From contig USGM01000014.1 in the NCBI GenBank assembly GCA_900554205.1, positions 1 to 38,176 on the forward strand: DNA of 38,176 nucleotides. The letters are read 5' to 3'. The notes under the pieces were generated by a model, which worked only from the letters and a program-made list of their open reading frames with translations, was not told where the DNA came from and searched no databases. The stretch comes from an uncultured Lachnospiraceae bacterium (lineage in GTDB: Bacteria; Bacillota; Clostridia; Lachnospirales; Lachnospiraceae). A program made the translations under genes and the position numbers. Below are positions 23,241 through 31,046 of the stretch, piece by piece. Within the stretch, counting starts at the first letter, position 1. Each line of letters begins with the position of its first letter.

Positions 23241-25562
23241 GTGAATATCTATGACAAGTTTAGCAGGGAACTGGAGGGGGAGCCGTTTGACGGATACCCG
23301 GAGTATATGGACTATCTGTTTGCCTGTGTCAACAGCCGGATGGATCAGTACCTTGAGGAGATGAAGGGGCTGTTTGCGTCCGGACAGGGCGGATACAAAA
23401 ATGTACTCTACCCGGATCTGGAAATCGCACATACCATGTGTCAGGAGAAAATCCATCTCTTTTCCTCGGAGCCGGTCAAGGACGATGAGGGCGAGGAGAA
23501 CGGACAGGAACCGGCGGAGCTGAGCGACGAGCTGATGGCTCTGCTGGGAGATTATGCTGCAGAGATGGGCACCGCCGCGTCGGGGGAGAGCCAGAGCATC
23601 AGAGAGCCTGACTGCGAGGAGATGATGACATTTATCGAGGCGCGTGCAGAGAAGACGCTGGAGACGGGGATAGCGCTTCCGTTCTATTCCCTCTGTAAAA
23701 AGATGGAGTTTGAGCATTTTACCACCTTCTGCTTTGCCTGCAGCATTCTCGCATCTACCCAGACGGACTATGCCGGGGTGTTTCAGGTCATCAACGAGAA
23801 CGGCAGCCTGCCTGCGCCGACGATCGAATCGGCTGCGCGGCTGTATTACGGGAATCAGTTTTCCATCACAGGAGCCTATGGGGATATGTCGGTCGGACTG
23901 GAGCAGCTGCAGCCGATTCTCGATCTCAGGGTAAACGGAAGTATGCCGTTCTCCACGGTCGTCACACCGGACAAGAGAATTATTGATTTCCTGTTCGGCA
24001 AGCGTCCGATGCAGCTGGATGAGAATTACATCCGCTTTTTTAAGATGCTCACGGATGACAAGGAGCTTGATCCCATCATGGCGAATCAGGGACAGCTGGA
24101 CGCCATGGAGATTTCCTACAATGAGGGTGTGCGCATCTTCTCCTTCTTCGGGGACGAGGGAAGCGGACGGAAGTTTTTCATCAAGCAGTTCTGCAAAAAG
24201 AACGGGATGGGGGCAATCTCCGTCAACTGCAAAAAGCTTTTTGTTTATGATTTCGCCTTTGTGGAGAAGGCATTGTGGGCAGTTACGAGAGAGTGTATTC
24301 TGACAAACTCCTGCTGCTGTCTCGATGAGCTTACCTTCCACGAGGAGGAAAAGGATAAGTTTTTGGGCTACATGGATCTCGCCTTTGCAAAGCTGGTGAG
24401 CAAGGGGCTGCTGGTCTATGCGCTGAGCAAGGAAAAAATGCCGATGCGTGACATCACGAAGGAGGAGTTCACGGAGCTGGAGATTCCGACGCCCACGACG
24501 CAGGAGAGAGAGGAGTGCTGGCGTCTTTTTGCGAAAGATTACGCGCTGGGCGACGACATCGACCTGCTGGAGATGGCAACAAAATTCCTGTTTACCCCGG
24601 GCAAGATCAAGGCGGCGCTGGCGAATGCGAGAAGCCTTGCGACGATGAACAAGGATATTCTGATTCCCCGTGCGACGCTGTTTCAGGGCTGTAATAACCA
24701 GATGAGTTCGGAGCTGACACAGAAGGCGACCAAGGTAAAGGCAAATTTCGGCTTCGAGGACATTGTCATGAACCGGGATCAGAGGGAGACGCTGGAGCAC
24801 GCGATCGACCAGATGAATTTCCGCAAGCAGGTCTACGACAACTGGCATTATACGAAGAAATATCCCTATGGCCGCGGCTTGTCCGTGCTGCTGTTCGGAG
24901 CGCCCGGTACCGGTAAATCCATGTGTGCGCAGGTAATCGCACACGAGCTCAATCTTGAGCTTTACCGCGTTGACCTTTCCAAGGTTATCGACAAGTATGT
25001 CGGTGAGACGGAGAAATCCATCTCCATGATCTTCCGAGAGGCGAAGAAGTGTAATGTCGTACTCTTTTTCGACGAGTGTGATACGCTGTTCGCAAAGCGT
25101 TCCGACGACGGCGGAAGCAATCAGGCATCCAACAATAACAAGACGGCGCTGCTCTTGCAGGAGGTCGAGGCTTACGACGGAGTTTCTGTGCTGGCGACAA
25201 ACTACAAGCACAACATTGACCCCGCTTTCTTCCGGCGTATGAAATATATTGTGGAATTCCAGTTCCCCAATGCGGACACCAGAGAGATGCTGTGGCGAAC
25301 GACGATTCCGAAGGACACTCCGCTCGCAGAGGATGTAGACATCCGCTTCCTTGCAGAAAAATTTGAGTTTGCGGGTGGTAATATCAAGAACTGTATTCTC
25401 AACGCGGCATTTCTGGCGGCGGCGGACGGCGACGGAAAGGAAGTGCGCATGAAGCATTATCTTCAGGCGATCCGCTATGAGTATGTCAAGACCGGAAAGG
25501 TCTTTACAAGATCAGATTTTGAGCCGTATGCGGAAGAGGTATTCGGCATGGAACTGGGATGA
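23241..25562 (+). CDS. AAA+ ATPase, Afp15-like (first of pair)
   Basis: This 773-residue protein starts at GTG 23241 behind GAGGAG. The C-terminal AAA+ module has Walker A GAPGTGKS (553-560), the pore-region 'VIDKYVGETEKS', Walker B FFDECD (609-614) and sensor-1 'VLATN'. An upstream region around residue ~305 contains GDEGSGRK, which looks like a degenerate second nucleotide site. Afp15/Pvc15 ATPases occur in nearly all Afp-type loci and are needed for assembly or cargo loading. A winged-helix-type extra region is not obvious. A second related ATPase follows 17 nt downstream. Confidence 0.88.
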   Translation: MNIYDKFSRELEGEPFDGYPEYMDYLFACVNSRMDQYLEEMKGLFASGQGGYKNVLYPDLEIAHTMCQEKIHLFSSEPVKDDEGEENGQEPAELSDELMALLGDYAAEMGTAASGESQSIREPDCEEMMTFIEARAEKTLETGIALPFYSLCKKMEFEHFTTFCFACSILASTQTDYAGVFQVINENGSLPAPTIESAARLYYGNQFSITGAYGDMSVGLEQLQPILDLRVNGSMPFSTVVTPDKRIIDFLFGKRPMQLDENYIRFFKMLTDDKELDPIMANQGQLDAMEISYNEGVRIFSFFGDEGSGRKFFIKQFCKKNGMGAISVNCKKLFVYDFAFVEKALWAVTRECILTNSCCCLDELTFHEEEKDKFLGYMDLAFAKLVSKGLLVYALSKEKMPMRDITKEEFTELEIPTPTTQEREECWRLFAKDYALGDDIDLLEMATKFLFTPGKIKAALANARSLATMNKDILIPRATLFQGCNNQMSSELTQKATKVKANFGFEDIVMNRDQRETLEHAIDQMNFRKQVYDNWHYTKKYPYGRGLSVLLFGAPGTGKSMCAQVIAHELNLELYRVDLSKVIDKYVGETEKSISMIFREAKKCNVVLFFDECDTLFAKRSDDGGSNQASNNNKTALLLQEVEAYDGVSVLATNYKHNIDPAFFRRMKYIVEFQFPNADTREMLWRTTIPKDTPLAEDVDIRFLAEKFEFAGGNIKNCILNAAFLAAADGDGKEVRMKHYLQAIRYEYVKTGKVFTRSDFEPYAEEVFGMELG

Positions 25563-25579
25563 TGGGAGAGGCATAAGGG

Positions 25580-27640
25580 ATGAGCAGGTCTAATATAGAA
25601 CTCTATCTGGACAAAGAACAACAGAATCGTGCTTTTGCCTCGACGGAGGAACTGCTCGCGCAGATACGGAGGATACTGATTTACTGGCTGGATCAGTGTT
25701 CCGGGGAGAGTGATGCCGGACAGGATATGGAGAAGCTGTTCGGCTATTGGGAAAGCCGCTGTGCCGAGACGGCAAAACGTGGCTGGGAGCTTCCCTATAT
25801 CAGCATGAGGGAGACGCTTTCCTTAAACCGGTTTGAAGAATTTCTGATATGGATTGCCCTGATCCGACAGCTCGACGCGGAATTTGCGGCGGAGCTGCGG
25901 AAGGAGGGCTTTTCTGAGGAGGAACTGACGCTGGAAGATGTCTTTTTGTTGTTCCAGAGACTCACCGGGGAGAACACGGAGACAGAATATGCGCTGCTGA
26001 ATCCTGACGACAGGCTGAATGTGGTTCTCTTTCAGGAATGGGAGGAGGAGCGGACGGAGAGGCTGGTACAGAGGCCGGTGAGACTGAGGAAGACGGCGCT
26101 GGATTTCCTGCTGGGGCAGGATTGCGGCATCCATGAGCTGAGTGGCATAGCGGTCTGTCTTAAGCCGGATGAGGAGCCGCTGCTCCAGAACGAGGCGCTG
26201 TACGGGCAGTGCAGGGACTATCTGGAGAGAATCCGCGGCGGAATGGGCAGAGGCGTTTTGCAGCTGTCCGGTGCGGAGGGAACAGGGAAGCGGTTTCTTC
26301 TGAAAAAGCTCGGTGAACAGGCTGAATTTGTCGCTGTGTCCCTCGGCTTTCTTCTGGAAAGAAAGTGTGTGCGGAGGGATCTCAGGGAGATCATCTCTTA
26401 TTGTGTGTTGCGGAAAAAGTATGTAGGACTGCGGCAGCTTCCGGCGGGTCTGGAACCGGAGATGCTGGGGTATTTTCTCAGGCTTTTAACAGAATATATT
26501 CCGGTGGTGTGTGTGATGACGGAGACGCCGCTGCGGATTTCCTATCCGGCGGGTGCCTGTCCGATGGAGGCAGAGCTTCCGGGAGCTACAAGGGAACAGC
26601 AGATGCACTTCTGGGAATACTTTGCCGGAAAGTATCAGTGCAGGACGATCGGCGGTCACGGCTCGGAGCTGGCAAATCTCTATAGGCTGACGGCGGGGGA
26701 AATCGAGCGCATGGTGCGGATGCTCAGAGCCCGCTTCGGGGGAGAGGACACGACCTACGACGAGGCAAGGGAAGTGATCGTCAGTGAACTGATGGAGGAT
26801 GCCGGAAGAAAGTTAAAGGGACTGGCAGCACCTCTTGTGACCGGGTTTACGATGGAAGATTTGCAGCTGCCGGGACAGCAGACAAAGATTTTGCAGTTCG
26901 CCATCTCGGCGATCCAGAACAGATACCTTGTCATGGAGGGAATGGGCTTCGGGAAGAAGATGCCCTACGGGCGCGGGATCAGCATTCTGCTGTACGGGCC
27001 GCCCGGAACCGGAAAGACCATGACGGCACAGGTGATCGCAAAGGAAGTCGGGCTGACGCTGTTTCGGGTGGACTCCTCAAAGATCATGGATAAATATATC
27101 GGAGAGACGGAGAAAAAGCTGGGAGAGCTGTTTGAGACAGCAAAGAATACCAACGCGATCCTGTTCTTTGACGAGGCGGATTCGCTCTTCGCCAAGAGGA
27201 CGGAGGTGTCGAAGTCCACGGACAAATATGCAAACAATGAGGTGTCCTTTCTTTTGCAGCTGATGGAGCAGTATGAGGGCATCATGGTGCTTGCAACGAA
27301 CCACAGTAATTTCTTTGATGAGGCATTCCGGAGGAGGATTACCTATTCCATCAATCTTCCGGCGCCGGATGCGGAGACGAGAAGCAGGCTCTGGCGGCTG
27401 GCGTTCCCGGAGGGGGTCGAGATCGCGGCGGATGTGGATTTCGATCATCTTGCAAGGGAGCATGAGTTCACGGGCAGCAGTATCAAGTATGTCGCGCAGC
27501 AGGCAATGTTCACGGCGGCGATATTGCAGAGTCCGGTGACGATGGAGTGCATTTATACGGGGTTGAAGCTGATGATGGAGAGGGATTGCCAGGGGTATAA
27601 GGATGGAAGTTTGCAGGCGTGCTTTACGAGGCTGGTGTAG
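25580..27640 (+). CDS. AAA+ ATPase, Afp15-like (second of pair)
   Basis: This 686-residue protein has Walker A GPPGTGKT (473-480), 'IMDKYIGETEKK', Walker B FFDEAD (529-534), sensor-1 'VLATNHS' and arginine-finger-like 'FRRRI'. A Walker-like GAEGTGKR near residue ~235 marks a degenerate first ATPase domain, the same layout as the previous gene. The pair looks like a tandem duplication with divergence and could form a mixed ring or serve separate steps. Its end marks the end of the core operon: 382 nt without a confident gene follow, holding a structured repeat. Confidence 0.87.
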   Translation: MSRSNIELYLDKEQQNRAFASTEELLAQIRRILIYWLDQCSGESDAGQDMEKLFGYWESRCAETAKRGWELPYISMRETLSLNRFEEFLIWIALIRQLDAEFAAELRKEGFSEEELTLEDVFLLFQRLTGENTETEYALLNPDDRLNVVLFQEWEEERTERLVQRPVRLRKTALDFLLGQDCGIHELSGIAVCLKPDEEPLLQNEALYGQCRDYLERIRGGMGRGVLQLSGAEGTGKRFLLKKLGEQAEFVAVSLGFLLERKCVRRDLREIISYCVLRKKYVGLRQLPAGLEPEMLGYFLRLLTEYIPVVCVMTETPLRISYPAGACPMEAELPGATREQQMHFWEYFAGKYQCRTIGGHGSELANLYRLTAGEIERMVRMLRARFGGEDTTYDEAREVIVSELMEDAGRKLKGLAAPLVTGFTMEDLQLPGQQTKILQFAISAIQNRYLVMEGMGFGKKMPYGRGISILLYGPPGTGKTMTAQVIAKEVGLTLFRVDSSKIMDKYIGETEKKLGELFETAKNTNAILFFDEADSLFAKRTEVSKSTDKYANNEVSFLLQLMEQYEGIMVLATNHSNFFDEAFRRRITYSINLPAPDAETRSRLWRLAFPEGVEIAADVDFDHLAREHEFTGSSIKYVAQQAMFTAAILQSPVTMECIYTGLKLMMERDCQGYKDGSLQACFTRLV

Positions 27641-27654
27641 GGCGGTGATGCAAG

Positions 27655-27726
27655 GTTGCGACGAGTGATGCGGCGAGTGACGAGGGGATGCGGCGAGTGA
27701 TGAGTGGGGATGCGGCGAGTGACGCT
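27655..27726 (+). repeat. GCGAGTGA(C/T)G direct-repeat array, copy 1
   Basis: The GAGTGA motif occurs at 27663, 27675, 27695 and 27717, usually as (G)GCGAGTGA(C/T)GA within GATGCG-rich spacers. Spacings are 12, 20 and 22 bp. The last unit ends directly at the outer stem of the palindromic element, the same arrangement as at 33452. Confidence 0.75.
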
Positions 27727-27869
27727 GCACACGCGGCACAGACCACCGCAGGCACGCTCCCGCTACCTTCCGCACGCAGCGGCACATAAGATGTCAAAGG
27801 ACGCCATCTAAGTGCCGGCGGCTCCAGAGTGCGCTGCTTGTGGTCTGTACCGCGCGTGTAGCTGGTAGG
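27724..27869 (+). repeat. Palindromic structured element, copy 1
   Basis: The core is 27741-27845 (105 nt): a 50-nt left block, a 17-nt variable hairpin and a 38-nt right block. The left block differs from copy 2 at only two positions; the right block is identical. The variable hairpin pairs AGATG (27789-27793) with CATCT (27805-27809). The outer stem pairs CACGCGG-type sequence (27730-27740) with CCGCG..GTG (27846-27858). GACCAC pairs with GTGGTC inside it. A GTAGGG box follows. The rest of the 382-nt gap holds only this element, its repeat array and a purine-rich leader to the next gene. Confidence 0.8.
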
Positions 27870-28022
27870 GGCAATGGGCAGCAGCCCGGCGGAGCAGATA
27901 GGGGAGAAAGCCGCCCAAGTGGAACAGGCGGAGGATGACAGGGCGGCAGCCCGGCAGAGAGCAAACAGAAGAAGATAAGAAAAAGAGATGAGATGGTCGG
28001 GAGTATAGATAAGGAGCAGGGT

Positions 28023-28496
28023 ATGGGTCAGGGCAGAGAGCAGGACAGAGAGCAGGACAGGGAGCAGAGTGGAGAGCAGGACAGGGAGCAGGAACAGAAG
28101 CAGGGCAGAGAGCAGGACAGGGAGATGGAACAGAGAGAGGAATGGAATCAGGAGTTCGGTTATAGTGCGGGCAATGTGCCGGTTACGGTGACGAATGATA
28201 TGCTGCAGTGCAGGGACTGCCGGTTCCGGGGGCAGAAGGTCGGGGGATGTGAGAGGTTTAAGTTCAAGCCTGCGGATGTGCTTGCAGGGCGGGGAGAATG
28301 CCCGGCATATGAGCGTGAAGGGGAAGAGTCTCCGGATGATGGGGAGCGTGGGCGATATACGAGCGATTCCCCGGACTGTGAGGGTTGTGTCTTCAATTTC
28401 GGGAACCTGAACTGTGCCGTGTATGATATAAAACCGACAGCCATTGTCATCGATCATAAGCCATGCGAAAGGCGGCAGCCGGGAGGAGCGGTATGA
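28023..28496 (+). CDS. Cys-rich double metal-binding-motif protein, effector-coupled
   Basis: This 157-residue protein has a low-complexity N-terminus (about 1-45) built of Glu-Gln-Asp-Arg repeats. The C-terminus carries two copies of C-x2-C-x(8-9)-C-x16-C (C63, C66, C76, C93 and C119, C122, C131, C148), each with Lys-Pro midway in the last spacer. This suggests two zinc or other metal sites. I start it at ATG 28023, with AAGGAG six bases upstream; an in-frame ATG at 27993 lacks such a site. Its TGA overlaps the ATG of the ADP-ribosyltransferase-like gene (ATGA). The coupling suggests a chaperone, loader or immunity partner, which is inference. Confidence 0.72.
   Translation: MGQGREQDREQDREQSGEQDREQEQKQGREQDREMEQREEWNQEFGYSAGNVPVTVTNDMLQCRDCRFRGQKVGGCERFKFKPADVLAGRGECPAYEREGEESPDDGERGRYTSDSPDCEGCVFNFGNLNCAVYDIKPTAIVIDHKPCERRQPGGAV
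28031..28130 (+). repeat. In-frame GAGCAGGACAG minisatellite
   Basis: Imperfect 12- to 15-bp units of GAGAGCAGGACAGG type are repeated about seven times and encode the (E/D)REQ run of the Cys-rich protein. Spacings keep frame. Such arrays are prone to length variation between strains. Confidence 0.75.
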
Positions 28497-30973
28497 GGCA
28501 AAACTATCAGACAGATGTAAAATTCAGCACTCTTGAGGATGCGAAGGCGATTGCGAAGGATTATGAGCAGTCCGTCTTTGGTAAGGAAAACGGCGTCAGC
28601 GGAAATGTAAAGAAATTTCAGGAGCTTCGGGCAACACACAAGAGGCATGGACAGAATTCTGCACGCTTCAATGCAGTGCTGGAGGGGATTCAGCAGATTG
28701 AACGGTTGAGGGAGGAAAGGGTTTCGCAGGAGCATCCCGAGGCATATGAAAGTCTGATGGTGGCATATGCTGATCTGTGTACCGCATGTAAGGAATATAT
28801 TGACTCCTCAAGGTTTCGTTTCACTTCTGTCGGCAGACAGCGCGCAGAGATTGTGAAAGAGGTCTATGCCAATGCCGAGAAGGAAGTATTGATGATACAG
28901 ATGCGGTACTTTGAGATGGGCAGCCAGTTTAAGGGAGAGGGCATTACGCTCCGTCAGCTCTTTGCCGGTGAGACGCTTCCGCAGCTGATTCAGAACGATG
29001 CTGCAAACTTTTCACTCAATGAAAGTGAAGCCGGTCCGGCGGCAAAAGCGGAAAGGTACCGGCTGAATATGAGTGCTGCGGCTTTTAAGAACAGGGTTGC
29101 ACAGGAGGCGCGTGTCGATGCCAGAGACAGCAGCGTGATTGCAATTCTGCTGGAATACTATCAGAGAATCTTAAGCCGCATGGATACCGATCCTGCATCA
29201 GAGGATCTTGTACCGGATATTTTGAATCGAATCCGGAGCCTATGCGCAGGGAATGAGAAAAGCAATGTTCTGGCTGAGTTGTCGGGAGAAGTGGGAAGGG
29301 TTCTGGAGCAGACAGGCGTCACAAGCGGGGAATCCAGCGAAGGCTCGGTCGGACAGAGCTTTGTGTCTGTCGGAGAATACGCAGAAGGTGTTGATATTTC
29401 TGCTGTAGAGGCGGAGGCAAATGCCGACCAGTTCAGCGATTATCCGGTGATTACCAACAGTGAAGCAAAGAGCATGGCGGAGCAGAACCGGTATAATCAG
29501 GGTGAGGGTTATACGAAACTCTATGGACTGGCGGGCGATAGGGGATATAATCACGGCTATATCCAGACATCGAATTCTTTTGACATAAACAATTATCTGC
29601 GAAGCCAGAAATTTGGCGATGTCAGCTATGAGAGTCATGAGTCAATTGCTATGCTGAATGAGGCTACAAAATTGAATCGGCTGTCTCACAAGGCGAGATT
29701 TTATCGTCTGCTGGGTGCGCCGTATCTGCAATATGCGCTTGGATTGGAGAACCTTGCAGACGCGAACGGCTTTGCGAAGGGGACGGTACAGGCAGTCAAT
29801 GCGATGGCGGGGAAGGTCATCACAGATGCCGGTTTTATGTGTGTGGGACATCAGGTGGATATGATGTTTGCCACAGCACCCGTCATGCTGACATTATTGT
29901 GTGATGAGGGTATGCCCCTGATGGCGACGGCTAACTTCGGAGAGGGAGAGTTCATCTTTCCGCGAAATACCAGCTATATGATCATCGGTGCCAGAAAACA
30001 TGAAGGGGGCAACAAAGCGACGCCCAATGAGCGTACCTTCATCGGTATTTCCCCGAACGGCACGCGGGATAAGGGTGTTTTCCGCGGACTGGAGATCATC
30101 TGTAAGGTTCTGAATCCGGAGGGTATCCAGAATCAGGATGCGCAGTCCATCGAGAGTATGACGGAATTTAAGAAGAAGCAGGATAATTATGAAGTGCAGA
30201 GAGGATCACACGGAGACGGCATTCACAGAGCGGCTTATCTGAAGATGGCGAGACGGGATATGGAGACGCTGACACCTGAGGAGAAGGTGGCAATGAATGC
30301 TTATACCAAGGATTCCAAGGACATTAATGACCGTCTGCGCTCAGGTGAGGATATATCAGATGCTTTACAGACAAATATCTCCCATATCAAGGCGGCGATG
30401 CGCAAGCATCCTTTGCCCACGGATATTACGACCTACCGCGGTGTGGATGACGGTATGCTGCTCTTTCTGTTGAACTCTTCGCCGGATATTACGCCGGAGG
30501 ATAGAAGCAAGTACATAATAAACGGCGCGATAAATCATGAAGCGATGAGCGATGGCGAGGGCTACAAGGTATTTGAGGGCATTGTTTTCCGTGATCCGGC
30601 GTTTGTCAGCACCTCGACAAATCGTTTCTTTGCAAAGAGATGGGCGAACGGGCTCAACCACAAGGCAATTTCAAAGAAAATGCTGCAGGAGGCGGAAAGC
30701 CTGCCGGAGAGCGACCCTCAAAAGCACGAGCGTATGCGGGCAGCATGGGACAGGGAATGGGTGGAGACGGACATCACCGGCTCTCATGTGATGAATATGC
30801 ATATCAAGAAGGGAACAAGGGCATTGTTTTCGGATACTATGTATACATCGGCATTAGATGGCAGTCCGAGAGGGCAGAATGAGCTGACGCTGGATTCTGG
30901 TGGCTATTACCGGATCACGGAGGTCCGCATGGACACAAAGGGACAGTATGTGTTTGAAGTAGAAGTATTGTAA
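28493..30973 (+). CDS. Effector candidate with two ADP-ribosyltransferase-like domains
   Basis: This 826-residue protein starts at ATG 28493, inside the upstream stop (ATGA), behind GGGAGG. The helical N-terminal ~330 residues are unassigned. A first ART-like region (about 340-505) has 'DINNYLR' (364-370), Arg405, 'CVG' (450-452) where STS is expected, and GEGEF with Glu484/Glu486. A second ART domain (about 600-826) has TYRGV with Arg649, 'FVSTST' with STS at 706-708, and QNE with Gln795 and Glu797. This is the R-S-E arrangement, with a Q-x-E motif as in C3-like toxins. The second domain looks active and the first degenerate at the STS site. No signal peptide is seen, as expected for CIS cargo. 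Confidence 0.82.
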   Translation: MRQNYQTDVKFSTLEDAKAIAKDYEQSVFGKENGVSGNVKKFQELRATHKRHGQNSARFNAVLEGIQQIERLREERVSQEHPEAYESLMVAYADLCTACKEYIDSSRFRFTSVGRQRAEIVKEVYANAEKEVLMIQMRYFEMGSQFKGEGITLRQLFAGETLPQLIQNDAANFSLNESEAGPAAKAERYRLNMSAAAFKNRVAQEARVDARDSSVIAILLEYYQRILSRMDTDPASEDLVPDILNRIRSLCAGNEKSNVLAELSGEVGRVLEQTGVTSGESSEGSVGQSFVSVGEYAEGVDISAVEAEANADQFSDYPVITNSEAKSMAEQNRYNQGEGYTKLYGLAGDRGYNHGYIQTSNSFDINNYLRSQKFGDVSYESHESIAMLNEATKLNRLSHKARFYRLLGAPYLQYALGLENLADANGFAKGTVQAVNAMAGKVITDAGFMCVGHQVDMMFATAPVMLTLLCDEGMPLMATANFGEGEFIFPRNTSYMIIGARKHEGGNKATPNERTFIGISPNGTRDKGVFRGLEIICKVLNPEGIQNQDAQSIESMTEFKKKQDNYEVQRGSHGDGIHRAAYLKMARRDMETLTPEEKVAMNAYTKDSKDINDRLRSGEDISDALQTNISHIKAAMRKHPLPTDITTYRGVDDGMLLFLLNSSPDITPEDRSKYIINGAINHEAMSDGEGYKVFEGIVFRDPAFVSTSTNRFFAKRWANGLNHKAISKKMLQEAESLPESDPQKHERMRAAWDREWVETDITGSHVMNMHIKKGTRALFSDTMYTSALDGSPRGQNELTLDSGGYYRITEVRMDTKGQYVFEVEVL

Positions 30974-31046
30974 CAGGCGCTTTTTGGAACAAGCTGGAGC
31001 TGGACTGTTACTGATGAGGAAAGACCTGAAAAGGAGGAGCGGGAGT

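Noticed and set aside
23151..25457. Long antisense open frame (768 codons) opposite the first AAA+ ATPase
   Set aside because: It mirrors the codon bias of the real gene, has no ribosome binding site or domain pattern, and the + strand product is an unmistakable AAA+ protein.
27846..28022. Possible small gene in the purine-rich stretch after palindromic element copy 1
   Set aside because: An in-frame ATG at 27993 belongs to the following gene's frame but has no ribosome binding site; no other supported ORF is seen.
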